Origin: Hofstenia miamia
Taxonomy: Eukaryota; Xenacoelomorpha; Acoela
Reading direction: 5' to 3'
DNA length: 64,000 bases
NCBI GenBank assembly: GCA_004352715.1
Contig: SCFE01000015.1
Coordinates: 1,107,771 to 1,171,770, forward strand
Shown: positions 49,331 to 61,649 of the stretch, one piece after another
Layout: each line of letters starts with the position of its first letter
Numbering within the stretch: position 1 is the first letter of the stretch
Made by a program: the position numbers and the translations under genes
The notes under the pieces: generated by a model
Databases searched by the model: none
Told to the model about the DNA's origin: nothing
What the model saw: only the letters and a program-made list of their open reading frames with translations

Positions 49331-49532
49331 CGGTATCGGGATCGGACGTGCGCTGGGACGTGCGCTGACAATAGAGCGACTGCTAACTAATTCTTTAATT
49401 ACAAGCGTCTGTGTTGCTTATATACAGTAAATCTTAGTATAATATTTACAAATAGCTGCTTGGACTAACAATTAGAGTAAACACGAAAACGGCGGACCGG
49501 CCAATACCAAGACCTAGGTACCTGCCACTACA
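49331..49532 (-). repeat. LTR-like fragment
   Basis: Read on the minus strand it begins TGTAGTGGCAGGTACC and has a TATA-like TATATAAGCAACAC followed by AATTAAAGA, the order of promoter and poly(A) signals found in retrotransposon LTRs. It ends in a GC-rich segment beside a (TA)n run. No partner repeat lies in the window, so it may be a solo or partial LTR. Confidence 0.4.
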
Positions 49533-50905
49533 ATATATATATATATTATTTAAAATGCGAATTTGTTGGGGAACAGCGAATATGTTTTTGGTCTCAATTA
49601 AATGAAGTAATTTGTTGTGTTAAAGGCGAAAATCCTATTAATGGTGATGACGCAGTTAAACAAACTTTTATCATCTCGCAATTTGAAATTATTTCTGGAG
49701 AATAGAATTTTGCGTTGCTTTGTTCATTAAGTATTTCAATTGCTTTTACATGGATCACTAAATCAAGATCACTATAACAAAAACTCAGACTTCCACTTGT
49801 ATTTACATCTGTATCAACACTTCAACACATCACATCGAAATTCTTAAATCAATCTGATGCTAGTTTTATAAAAGCTCAATATGATCGATATCGAAGATGT
49901 GGAGGCATCTTATTTATTGTTGAAATTAATGTGATGTTAATGTATTTTTTTTATCTTTTTTTTTCTTGATCCTCTTGAACTAAAAATAAAGCATTCATAT
50001 TCCTTCTAATACTATTTTGAATGTGAATCTAGTTTAATCTTTTTTTAAATTCGACGTCATAATACAAATTGAAAAAATCATAGCTGAAGAATATTTAGCG
50101 CTTTATGTTTCTGGATTTATAGCTACAATGTCTGTGTCGCTAAGACTATTACGTATGCGGAATTCTTTTTCTAACTGTGCTTCTCCTACTCATTTAAAAA
50201 AGTTTTCGCATTAAATGTTTGTATTTTTATTTATCTAGAAATATTTAGAATATATAAATTATTTTAAACCTGCCTACGATTATTTTAATGGATTTAACAG
50301 TTGTAACTACTCTCAGTCTGATTTGATAAGACTTGTAAACATATTTTTAAACAAGTTTTGTAAGTTGCTTTCTTCCATTAACTTTGCTACTACTCCTAAA
50401 CAATATAAATATATTAATGGCATCCTAGTAATTTTTATATGTCAGTTGTACTTGAATTATATTTATGATTCTAATTCTAACTGCAAAATAATTTTATTTA
50501 TTATCAATACTAAATTTATATTAATCTCTTTTTAATGTTTATTAATATTAAAATTAAAATTAAACTCTACCAATAAAAAGATAAATCTATTGTTATTGAC
50601 AATTACAAAACAATAACTTCTACATCTACAATAATTCTTGGTCAAATTCCACCAAATTTTGAACTATATCTACATTTAAATCAACCTCATAAGTTTAAAA
50701 ATGCTCATAGTTCAGGTTAATAATAATTATAAGTAAGTGCTCCTATAGTAATTGTATTGGCATTGACATTAGCGTTTTGGATGTCAATAATTAATAGTTA
50801 AGTATTTGTTTATTCTTAAGCTTAATGCACTTATGATTTTATGAAAATCTTAATATAATATAAATCTAACAACAAAACGCTTAGATAAATGGGAACTAAA
50901 AAGTT
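49533..50905. other. AT-rich stretch between PLAT copies
   Basis: No gene was supported. It is likely the decayed 3' flank of the LINE that ends at about 50906, plus anonymous AT-rich DNA. Confidence 0.35.
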
Positions 50906-51432
50906 TCATGCATTAAACAGCAGTCGATTTGGAAATGCTCTTTTAAACGAATCTGTCCTTATCTTATGTAGATAATAGACAGATTTTTTGGCCCTTGCAC
51001 GTCGGTTGTTCGGCTCTCTTCGGGGTGGCAACAAGTCTAAAAGAAGATGATCAACATTAGAGTTCATTTGCATGAGGACCCTTTTGTCAGATTCTGCAAC
51101 TATCTCCTCCAGACAGCCAATTTTTCTAATATTCATTCTTTCTGCTCGTTTGAAAAATCGTACCATGCCTTTGCTTTCATGTTGTTGAAATTCCCATAGA
51201 CAGATATGCAATATCTTACTTTACTCATTATCAATGAATCGAAAAGCAATTTAAGACCATCAACTCCGAGTTTTGAGTGCTTGAGTTGGTTAATCAGATA
51301 TAGGCGCTTCGAACATGCGCTAATCAGCGTGATAATATGATTTCGAGGACGAAGGTTGTTGCAGAATTGGAACTGGACGGAAATTGAAATGCTGGGGCCA
51401 ATGTTTGTCCTGCACCACCAAATACTAACCAC
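50906..51432 (-). mobile_element. LINE 3' fragment (RT C-terminal region)
   Basis: Minus-strand pieces KRLYLINQLKHSKLGVDGLK and LLFDSLIMSKVRYCISVYGN, then SDKRVLMQMNSNVDHLLLDL. This is the conserved tail of non-LTR reverse transcriptases (the K-x-L-x-x-I-x-x-L-K and S-x-x-x-Y-x-x-x-x-W/Y-G region). Two overlapping frames indicate a frameshift. The upstream RT domain is absent. Confidence 0.65.
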
Positions 51433-52010
51433 AAAATTTTGTTTTTATATTAATATTATTTTAAACATACGCATATATATACGTGAATGAATACAAATTT
51501 AGCACACCCTCCACACAATCGCAAATTAATTGCCTCAATACCTAGCACTAATCAGTTTAACAAGAATTGCAACTACTTATGCATTAGCAGCGTATTACAG
51601 CTTATTGAGCATTGCTGCTATGAGCCTTATCTGATTGAAACGTTTTTCCACGTACTTTCGGCAAAATAATTTTAAAACAAATTCACACCATAATACTGAG
51701 ACATATTTACAGAAATATATACGTCCATTTGGTTACATAATATTAACTCCACTTGCAACATGTGGGTTGATTCCACCATTTACGAACATAATTTTTAGCT
51801 TTTCTAATTAAGCAGTATTCTGACAGAATTTGTCATGTGTTTTTTCGTGAAACTACTGTTTTTGTTGCCCATTTCGACATTTTATATCTGTTAAATAGAA
51901 GTATCATTTAACGTAGTCTATTGCAAGAAATCCAGAACTTTAAAAATTCAACAATTTTTCACTCGCTATCATTAAAAAAGATGACATCATCCCAAATCTG
52001 ATGTACCCCT

Positions 52011-53177
52011 TTAAAGTACATTTAATGCTGAAATTGCTGAAAACTCAAAATGGAGTTGATATTATCAAACGATTTGTAAAAACATAGGAAAGTTTTTTAG
52101 TGTTATAAAATAACTTTTTTTCTAATTGTTTGAAAAATTCCTATGGCGCAATTGAAAAAAATAATGTTTCACGGAGGAGTTTCTTAGAACTGTATTCTTT
52201 GATTTTAAAATAGGAACGTTATATTCGGATAGTCCGTATTAAATAGAGCAACTAATAAATTAATACAGTAAGAAATGAAAATGATGTAATTCCAACTTGA
52301 TAATTAAAGTAAAATGTTGAAAGAGGACATTTCCAGAATAATTTAGGGAAATTAATTCACAAAATTACAAATTTGTATAGTAAGTAAATAAATATTGTAA
52401 ATAAAAATATTTTTCAATTCTGACGATTACAACATTAAACAAAATTAGGCTATATACATTTATTTTCAAAAACATTAGAAATGTTCATTATTTTTTGGTT
52501 ACTGTCAATTTTATACATTTTTTCCCGTCTATGCTAAAACTTTTGCCAACTACATAGTGATCAGATATTTTCTTGTTCTTTTCCCAAAATACAACCCTAA
52601 TCGTCATCCCTTTAGCATCCCAATCGCCATGCAAAATATCATCCCCTTTTTTGCATATTCTTACATACTTCACGCGTCTAATGTATTTTCCACTGTGGTA
52701 GAAACGATTTGTATCACCTTCTTCAAAATCATCAAAACCATCAAAATCAGTCTTCATCTTGAACATATCAGTTTTGACCATACCGTTACGGCAAAATTCA
52801 ATTTCAATAGGGTCATTAGTTCCTGATAAAAGAGAGTCATCCGTTTCAATTGTAACAATATAAAAAGCTTTATTTGAAGCCTCATACATGATTAGAAATG
52901 CAATGCACAGCAGGATTTTGACCAAAACCATTTGTGTTCAAAATACTATTCTTTTACCACAAAAAAACAGTTTACCTAAATTGCAATAAATAAAAATTTA
53001 TTGTCAAAACGAATCACTTTGTCCTCATGCGTAAACGTAATTAAAGTTTTGTATTCATATTCCATAGACGACAAAGACTGCGCGTGCATTTAGTGAGGAG
53101 GCAGATGCCAAACATAAAAGGGTAAAATATATTATGGCATTAACTTCTTATTCATACTCCCAGCGAAGTAAAAATTA
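52011..53177. repeat. direct duplication, copy 2
   Basis: Partner of 48013-49258. It ends about 40 bases before the assembly gap at 53215. Confidence 0.85.
52488..52931 (-). CDS. small secreted PLAT-like protein, copy 2
   Basis: 147 residues, single exon, full length. The signal peptide MVLVKILLCIAFLIMYEASN is followed by a PLAT/LH2-like domain: FYIVTIETDDSLLSGTNDPI, EEGDTNRFYHSGKYI, GDWDAKGMTIRVVFWEKNKK, then the C-terminal strand SFSIDGKKCIKLTVTKK. Most changes from copy 1 lie in the loops (for example the segment after IEFC), while the framework is conserved. That suggests a functional protein after duplication. No propeptide or second domain was seen; probably a secreted lipid- or protein-binding molecule. 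Confidence 0.75.
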   Translation of the reverse strand: MVLVKILLCIAFLIMYEASNKAFYIVTIETDDSLLSGTNDPIEIEFCRNGMVKTDMFKMKTDFDGFDDFEEGDTNRFYHSGKYIRRVKYVRICKKGDDILHGDWDAKGMTIRVVFWEKNKKISDHYVVGKSFSIDGKKCIKLTVTKK

Positions 53178-53214
53178 ACCCAATGATGTATCAATGCTTC
53201 ACAATATATATATA

Positions 53215-53290
53215 NNNNNNNNNNNNNNNNNNNNNNNNNNNNNNNNNNNNNNNNNNNNNNNNNNNNNNNNNNNNNNNNNNNNNNNNNNNN
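53215..53290. other. assembly gap (76 Ns) in (TA)n
   Basis: Run of N flanked on both sides by TATATA. True length and content are unknown. Confidence 0.95.
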
Positions 53291-53829
53291 ATATATAATT
53301 ATAACTTAACTCAGCTATAATTAAGAAAAATGATAGCATATGTAAAAATTTACCTGCTAATGCCGTAAGCAACATATTGCCTCAATTTGTGCTCCAGTTC
53401 TTATACAATAATACAAAATCTCAAAAGGTATCATAGCAACAAAACTTTAGAATAAAATAGAATAAATTATTCAATAATACAATCAATTTCCCAATAAGTA
53501 TTGATTAATTTTGCACCAATAGAGCTGAAGCAGAGAAACATTATGTTGATGATGCGCTTTTAAGAATTTCTAATCAAACTTTTATAAGTGTTTAATTCAA
53601 TTCAAACTGTAATTACACACTAAGTCCAATAAACTCTCAAAAATCTTAAAATTTTATACTTTGTTTCTTTTTCGCCTTAAATTTTAAAGAACTTTGGACA
53701 AAATTTTTGCATAGTTTTAATTATCTTGACTTTAACGTAAAAACTGGGAAAATCATTTTATTTATTACTATTTATCAGTCCAGTGGCTAAAATGGAAAAT
53801 AAAGTATTTCCCCAAGCTTCTTTCAACTC

Positions 53830-55200
53830 AACCTGTCATAGTGGTGTACAATCGTTATTTTGCAAATATTGCTACTAAAATAGTAAGCCATTAATGTACT
53901 GTCAATGGGCCATTGTAGTTGCCACTAATGGCTATTAATGCAGATGAATGCTGGGGAATTAAAGGGCCAGTAATGCATATCTGTCCATGACCCATTGGTA
54001 AGCCAATAATGGGTCATTTGTGGAAACTGTAAGTTTTTGATGTCAGGACATTACTTTATATATAAATAAAACATTTTATATTGTTAAAAAGTTCAGACAA
54101 AGTAATTTAAATTTGCAGAAGCCCAACAAAGTTTTAATAGGTAACTTTAAAGATACCTTCATTAATATTCAATACAATCATTAATTTTGAAATGTTATAT
54201 TTATAAATGATAACTATAAGCATACAAATGTATCAAATTTAGCAAAAGTTTCAAATTTTAAAATTTAATGAAAATTTGAAATAGTAGTTTCTTAAATCGA
54301 AAAAAATCTTTTTTGCTCAATCGTAGCTTTTAATATAATAATTAATTTTAAGGTTCCCAAATATTAATGAATAAATTATTTTGAAAACTCATTAAACATA
54401 TATTAAAATTTTTTCAAACTAAAAATTTCAAGGAAGCCTTTTGCAATTGCTTTTTATATTAAGAGGATCTAAGAATCAAAATATTAAAAAAAGTTTTACT
54501 TGCTAGCATCGGATCATCAATCTTTAATGACTAAGTTTGCCACTGATGCTGCTAGTGCTTCACCAATTAACTACTGGTGGCGTTAGCGGCCAGTTGCCAC
54601 AAATAAAGAATTTTTCCCACCAGCAGTCCACAGATGATGGCCATTATTATTTTATAAATATAATTCATAATTTGGTAAATTTTGCTGAGTTTAGAGGATT
54701 ATTTGGCGACGTATGTTTAGTATATTATCCTAAACATTGAACACATTCATGCAAGCCATTGTATTCCTTGTGCAGTGGTTATAACAAGAACTGGCATACT
54801 AGATTGCATTATCAACTACTGAAGGGAAGCTAATTTTATTTGTTATGAAAATTAAATTTACTCAGCATAATTGTAAATCATTTCAATGAATATTTGTTTG
54901 CTAGTTGGCAGATCTATCCAGTAATGCCATTAATAGGCCATTGTCGTACCATATTATTGGTCTATAAGAAACTGATAAATAATTCTTTTTAAAAATTGAA
55001 ATCCAACTGTAATGCAATGAATGTATTATATGCAATAATATAATAATTTCTTTGAAAATTTTTGGAATTTTAATATTTTTAAAACTTTCTAATTTGTTGG
55101 TTATGGTTGGCAAATGAATGATCATTATTGGTCAATGATCCGATTAATGGACTATTGGTTATCCGACAATGCTTGCTATTTGGGTGGACTGATATCTGGC
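53830..55200. repeat. probable non-autonomous element with ATTGGTCATTA-rich ends
   Basis: Clusters of CCATTAATG, CCATTGGTAAGCCAATAATG and related words occur at 53890-54020. Inverted relatives at 54900-55190 include AATAGGCCATTGTCG and CAATGATCCGATTAATGG. The outermost parts (53840-53890, 55140-55195) share inverted AATAGTAAGC/GCTTGCTATT-type words. Edges are approximate; no transposase was seen. A 67-codon frame at 54537-54740 is not recognisable. Confidence 0.35.
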
Positions 55201-56480
55201 ATAGAACAATTGACTATATTCCGCAAATCGTTTTGCTCTAATCTTCCTTGAATTTTTTGAAGTCAAAAGAAGTACGGGGCAGAGGGCTGGGAGGGGGGCT
55301 TGTAATATTTTTGGCGGAAATTCGGGAAAAAATTAATATAATCTTCGGGCAAAAGAAAAATCCAATCACCTATTAAATATTACAATTCTCTTCCATTGGC
55401 GTCAAATAGAAGAATGAATTATTATAGTTTATTTACAAAAGATCGCCAATGTTTCATTTTCAAAGCGATTTTTACAGTCACTTCTTGCTTGCAGTAATAT
55501 ACCAAAATTACAATTAGTGTGAATAACACATCGTATCATTCGTTATTATTATAAAAAAATATTAATTCAACCAATGAACAAAGAGAATAAGAAATACTTG
55601 CTTTACCATTTTGTTAACAGTAAAGCTAAAAGAAGGTAGCATGTCAATTTGAAATGTTGTTTACTAAAGGTCATTCTCTCAAAAACTGGTAGTTTGAACT
55701 CGTACCTGCAGAGTACAAATGTTGATGTAATTGCAGCCCGCGAGAACGCCAAGCTCACCATAAAAACACTCGAAGTGCTGCAGGACTGACGATATGTTTG
55801 ACAACCTTTGGGAAATAGCAGAACGATTAAGATGTGGTCGTGCAACACCAACTTTGATTTCAAAGAGGCATGTGTTCCAAGGCTTCCTCAGCCTTCAAAG
55901 CATTTACAGGCTCTGACTGGCGAGACGCCTAATAGAGCAGTAGCATTGAGTGTCTACAGCTATTACAGCATTAATACATACTTTAAATCGTTGGACTATG
56001 TACTCGCCGAATTGAAAAGGCATGGTGTTCCCCTACAAAAATTTTCACTCACTAAAATGGAATAGAAAAGAATAGGGTAACTCTATGAAGAATTTGTGTC
56101 CCTTTGATTTTTGGGCCTGAACAAGCCACTATCCTTTATCAGTAATTTTTGGCAAAATCTTGCATAAATTGGCAGCCCCCTCTAGAAAATTTCTCCCGTA
56201 AGTCTATGCATAGAATATTTGCGGTATTCTACTTTATGATTAGGTCCAAAACACCACAATAAGACCAAGTAATCTCTGTCAATTTCAATTTCTAGATCTA
56301 TGCTTTTGATTGCTGTTTTGACACTATCTATTAATTACTCGTCATCTGGCAACAACAGCACTATACGTCCGATTTCCGGTAAATAATGGGCATAATATCC
56401 GATGACAGCTCTCAGCCAAGTCCCCATTTTTAAAATAGGTGGACTAATATTTCATTAAACTGTGAGGTGTTCTTCACAAG

Positions 56481-57220
56481 TGCTGCAACCGTTCAGAAAT
56501 GTTTATTGGCAAGCGGTTAAGCACGCGCAGTTTAAGGGCCGGTGACCGGATGAATTTTTTAATACATGTAAACTGTAAACTAAACAAATTTGTTGAAAAA
56601 TTATACTAATTGTATATTTGAGTACTATTATTTACTACTTGTATTATGTTAGCCCGTTTGTAAATATATGTTGTTATTTATTGCAATAAAATTTTAAACT
56701 TGCCTTGCATCATGTAAAATATCAATAAATAAAAATAACAAATGTACGTTTTTAATTTTTTCCAAAAAATTATTATAAGCGCTTGTCTTAATACTAAAAG
56801 TTTTTCCACATTATTGCCATCGAGACAGTGAAAGAACAGTGAGGTATTTAGAAAAGGGTGCAATTAAAATACACCTGCATACATTCAGTTGAAAAAATTG
56901 AACGCAATATGATTTAATATTTAGCGAAGCGTATATACAATTTCGAAATCAATACGAAAATAAGGTTAACTTTCAAAAGTTATAATTATAATAGACAGCT
57001 TTGTTGAATGAAAAGCTACTTCTTATTTTAAAAAGAAGCTCGTTTTTTTACAATTTTGTTGCAAAATTTCCCAAAAATACATGATATTTTTAGTAGTTAG
57101 ATCAGTAACAAAAGTGTTCATTTAGTCGACCAACATGGCTAATCGGTAAGCGGTAGATATCGGTACCGGTTGCCGTTTACCGGTAACCGTGCACCCTTTG
57201 ACTGGTGAACGGTTGCAGCA
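56481..57220. mobile_element. 740-bp MITE nested in hAT copy B
   Basis: Perfect 15-bp inverted termini TGCTGCAACCGTTCA / TGAACGGTTGCAGCA. The right half carries a run of CGGTAAGCGG, GATATCGGTACCGG and GTTTACCGGTAACCG words. No coding frame was recognised. It splits the hAT transposase between YKNVGKL and the GTWLRAVIGYY region. A second copy of one end starts at 63664. Confidence 0.7.
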
Positions 57221-57374
57221 CAGTTCCGCACCGTCGCAGCCTTTAAAGTTGACCACCAGTTTACCTACATTCTTGTATTTGTTTCTGATCATCTCAGCGT
57301 AATTGTGGAATAAATGCGCTAAATGTCATATGAAAAATTTTCGAGTAAAAATTAAGACATTTAGCAGCAGCTAC

Positions 57375-57543
57375 TGTAACATCGGTGCTGGTTGTTAGCA
57401 TCGGCCAGTCTAGGTGTTTTCAGGTTTTTAAATATGTTGATAGTTAAATTGTATATAAGATGACACATTTATTGTAAATAGAGAATAGTTTTAGTTATGT
57501 TTAACTGTCAAGACGGACTTACGTGAGTCCCACTGATATTACA
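57375..57543. repeat. TRIM left LTR
   Basis: First terminal direct repeat of the TRIM; TG...CA ends; followed directly by the putative primer-binding site. Confidence 0.8.
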
Positions 57544-57983
57544 TGGTGACTCTGACGTGATCTCGAGCCAATAGGAGTCTTAGTTATCTTTAGTTGCTGG
57601 TCTTTGTCAGACGAACTGTGCTGTTTTTAACCTGACGTAATCCTGTTGCATTTTCCAGGCGTAAGCGACGATATGAGGAGTAGCTCCAGTTTTGATAAAA
57701 TCTGTATGCGCGCAGGAATGTGTTCAGGAGATATTACATGGTGACCTGGCCTGATAGAATGATTTTCTCTCTATTCAACAGCGGAAAATTTGTTGGAGTG
57801 AGTCATTTAGTTCAATCCGATGCTTCTTCGTAATATGAACCCCACCAAGGTGACTTAGACCGTGCGCTGCTTATAGTGTTGCATGTTTGAATGAAGAGCT
57901 GGGATCTTGAATAGCGCAAGTTGCTGCTGATATATTCTCCAAGAGCACTCCAAAATGACTATAGGGCATGGCATGGGACGGCA

Positions 57984-58147
57984 TGTAACATCGGTGCTGC
58001 TTGTTAGTATCGGTCTAGTGTTTTCAGGTTTTTGTAAATATGTTGATTGTTAAATTGTATTTAACATGATACATTTATTGTAAATAGAGAAGATTTTAGT
58101 TATGTTTAACAGTCAGAATGACTTGCGGGAGTCGCACTGATATTACA
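57984..58147. repeat. TRIM right LTR
   Basis: Second terminal direct repeat, differing from the left one by small indels and substitutions, so the insertion is not very recent. Confidence 0.8.
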
Positions 58148-58720
58148 CTACCGCATATGCAGCAGCATCAGAGAATAGAAAATTTTTTTGCTATTTTAAA
58201 CGATTGCATGATTTGGCAGGTCATCTACCTTTGCAAACACGAGTGCAAACAAACTCTGGATTTACAATATCACCTTCAAGACTGATAAAATACTTGCAAC
58301 CATTTACTTCAGATACATCGACTACCAGAAAGAGTTGTTTATCACTCAGAACATCTATAACACGAGTTTCGTCATTCTCTGCAATTTCTTCTACTGGGCG
58401 GTTGTCTCACTCAGCAATGTCATCCATATCTAGGAATAACTTCTGCATGGCAAACTGTCGCATTTTTTAATGGCTTGGCTGTCACAAATTCCTCCACTGC
58501 CTTTTCAGACTTTGTCTGGAGGAGCAATAAATATTCCCATCTTGATCTGAACTAGTTTTAATATGTTGATGGCAGGTTGCCGAGTTCCTATAGTTTTGAA
58601 TAACAAATTTGTCTTCGTGACAGACTGATTCACTGCACGGGTTGCAAAACAGTTTGAGTATACATAAACTTAGTTGGAAATTTGCTTACAATTTCCATAA
58701 TCTTCACCTTGTCCATTTAT

Positions 58721-61649
58721 CAAATTTTTGCATCCTGTAAAACTAATGTAATGCTGAAAAAATAAGCCTGTTTTCATTGCAAGACTTTTGCAATAGCACA
58801 ACGTTCATTGGTTCTCTCACCATGTTACGCCAAGAGATGCAACTGATTTAAATCATTGTGCGTATTTATTATAAATATGCGATTGGTGAAAAACAGCAAG
58901 AACTGATTTTATACAGTAATATGCCAATTCTGGATTATTTATGGAAAGTGTTAATTTTGACATTATTTTTGTCGTGTTTACCTTCTTGACTTTTTGTCGC
59001 CCTATTTATTATATTCAACTGATTCTGTTATTCCCACTCACGCATTGCCTAACTTTTTGAATGACTTTTTTGAAATTCTTAGGAGAAGTCAATTGACGTC
59101 ATTCACGCTAGTGATTTCTTAAACATTAGAAAAAACCTTTTACATCCAGAAAATGATTCTAATCACTATTAGGGCAATGCACACACTGACAATACATATA
59201 TATAGCTTATTATATAGCTTAGGTCAAATAAACACATTTTTGATAACAAACGAAAGACAAATAGAGGCTTATAATATATATTTGAAAATATAATTGTCTC
59301 AGATTGTAGCCTGGTGACAAATTTATTGACAAGTTTGCCATGCAAAGCGCGACAATCATATAAACGTCTTGAAACTGAATCTATTAAATAGTCTAACTTG
59401 AGTTGTTTGGTGTTGCCATACAAGGATGTAACTTCTTTATTCTTTCAGATTTGTGGGAACTTTTTTCTCGACAAAATCCTTCAGAATCTGCCACACGTTC
59501 AAAATTGATACTAGATCTTTCGAATTCGGTAGCCATTGCATAACTAGAATATTATAATTTGTAAGAAACTCTTTTGTCGATTTTGAGGTATGAGGGGGGA
59601 GGGGCTCCATCTTGTTCTAAGATTCATGAATCGGGATATAAGCAGGTTGCGTATGGTACATATTCCTTGAGTATTTGGCAATATTTTGAACTATTAATTG
59701 TAGCAGTGCCATCTAGTAACTTTAGATAAAATCCTCGAATTTTGAAAAGTGGCCACACAGCCTGAAATCAACATTTTAGAGTTGCTTCATTGGTTTTTGT
59801 GCTTGTATTAAAAATGCAAACTAAGAAAAACTGAGTAAGTATATTTCAGTGAATAATTTTATTTAAAATTTTTGAGCATATGAGTGGTACACCACTAAAA
59901 GTCAATAGATAGTAAGGACCAGTGAATATTTGAAATTGTATCTATCTGAATTCGAATTTGTATTGGATTCGAAAATTTGAATCTTTGTACAATGCAGAGC
60001 AGATCTAGAAATGTTTATTGAATAAAACTTCATAAGCAAAAATATTTCAGTAGTAAATTCTCTGTATGAAGCTTGTAATCTTTTATTGCAAAATAACATG
60101 GTAAAAGTTTCATGTTTCACAGTTATGTTTTGAAATTGATTATTAACAACTGTTATTTTAGCATCAAAAACTACTACGTAAACCAGAATAAATGCTGGAT
60201 TCGAAATCGGAATTATTCATTAGAATATTTGGATTCGAATTTGAAATAGAAAATGAATTCGGAGCGTCTTATTAAATGTTTGTGTAAGTATAAGTAATAT
60301 TTGAATAAGTATTCATTTTTTGAAATGTCATGCATTCTTACGCGCCATGCATTAATGAATGGAGACTTCTATTTGATCTTTGTCAATGCTTTTGCATATT
60401 GATTATATTGATTATAGTGGTCTATTGGTAAAGTTTTATTCATACTTTATTGATATTAATGATAATTAATAGAATGCGTGCTAAATTTACTGCACATTAA
60501 ATCTTGCAGACAAAGCTTTTTGCCAGATACTAATGTCATCTTATTGAGAAAAATCAGACCATACTTGGTAGAACCTTAGAGTTTAAAGCCTATTACTATT
60601 GTATATCATGTGTTTGAATTTTTTGTGTTCTTATCATTTTTTTCCTAAATTGTAAAAAAGTAAATTAAATCCTTATAAACTAGTTTAATACGATTTGAAC
60701 TTTTGGATTCGTAAGAACACTTAGAAGTTATATATAATGGTAAATTAAATTTCACCTCATACTAAGTTGCGTACCCATTAAGTAGCGAACCTATCATAGA
60801 AATCAAAACATATTGTTGGTGGATTCAAGGGAACAATGTCGAAGAAGTTCGAATGAAATATGAATGCTGTTTATTATAAAAAGCCCATAATTTTCCACCT
60901 AAAAACGATGGCTTGATGAATTTAAATATGGAAAAACTTCTTTAATCAACATAGAAAATTCGGAAAGACTAGTTGTGCTAATTGAAAAAACAATCAGATG
61001 TTCTTATGAAAATCATAATAACTAAAAGAACAATAACAACCAGAGTTCATAGATCGGTTAAGCACAAAAGTAAAGGTTCCGTCGAAACATTACTAGAAGC
61101 AAAAGGCTTTTGAAATCTGTGTTCTGCGGTTGTACTACGAATTCTAATCGCGGAACTACTGGAGTGCTGAACAACGAATTTGTAAACGTAGCAGAATGTT
61201 GGAACTACAGCATCTCACACTATTTCCGAGTTCAAAAGACAATCAAAGTAGGCAAAAGGCACTACTACCAGAATAATCAGCCCTCAACTTCATACAGACA
61301 GACATTAATCTTTCCCATTTTTGGAATGTAGGTGGTGTGTTTTTAAATAGCCAATTGCCAGACCTGCCGCTGTCCTATTCAAGCCACAGGTTTTCAAATG
61401 TCGAAAAAATTTCCAAAATTCAGCAAAAGCTTTCAGATGGCAAAAAAACTCCATGAAGTGTAGTGCTGTGATCAATCTTCTATGTTAATTTATTGGTGTA
61501 TTGTTACACTTCACAATTTATTCAATTCGTTACATTTGTTACAATAATGTTGGAAACCTAACTATATACATTTGCAAAATCAAGACATTTTCCCTCAACA
61601 CATGTTTTTAGACATAAATGTGATATCTAGCGCACAACATTTTTCTTAC
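58721..61649. other. no supported gene
   Basis: About 2.9 kb of AT-rich DNA. Short open frames at 59169-59423 and 59902-60120 (minus) and 61110-61331 (plus) have no recognisable motif or splice context. Downstream exons of the 61.65-61.88 kb gene should lie here or further left, but I did not find one with confidence. Confidence 0.4.

Larger units (their letters stand above)
57375..58147. mobile_element. TRIM (miniature LTR retrotransposon), 773 bp
   Basis: Two direct repeats, 57375-57543 (169 bp) and 57984-58147 (164 bp), both begin TGTAACATCGGTGCTG and end CTGATATTACA, so they have TG...CA ends. The internal 440 bp starts TGGTGACTCTGACGTG, a plausible tRNA primer site, and ends GGGCATGGCATGGGACGGCA, a purine-rich tract. 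The tetramer CTAC flanks both outer ends (57371-57374, 58148-58151). No protein is encoded. It sits inside the hAT copy B reading frame. Confidence 0.85.
56230..58720 (-). mobile_element. degenerate hAT transposase copy B, with two nested insertions
   Basis: Minus-strand relative of copy A. From 58720 downward it shows KVKIMEIVSKFPTKF, RNSATCHQHI, then DVSEVNGCKYFISLEGD (58300s) and FSDAAAYAV. It is interrupted by the TRIM (57375-58147), resumes with AAAKCLNFY and YKNVGKL, is interrupted again by the MITE (56481-57220), and resumes with KWG/GTWLRAVIGYYAHYLPEI, LLPDD and SVKTAIKSIDLEIE (56270-56440). It aligns with copy A in the same order throughout, with stops and shifts, so it is dead. Confidence 0.75.

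Noticed and set aside
54537-54740. 67-codon plus-strand frame
   Set aside because: Lies in a repeat-like region; no motif, no splice evidence.
55603-56065. 85-86 codon frames on both strands
   Set aside because: No motif recognised. They lie just outside hAT copy B and do not align with copy A.
60750-61450. Possible mariner or retro remnant on the plus strand
   Set aside because: Some transposase-like composition, but no catalytic motif, termini or consistent frame could be shown.
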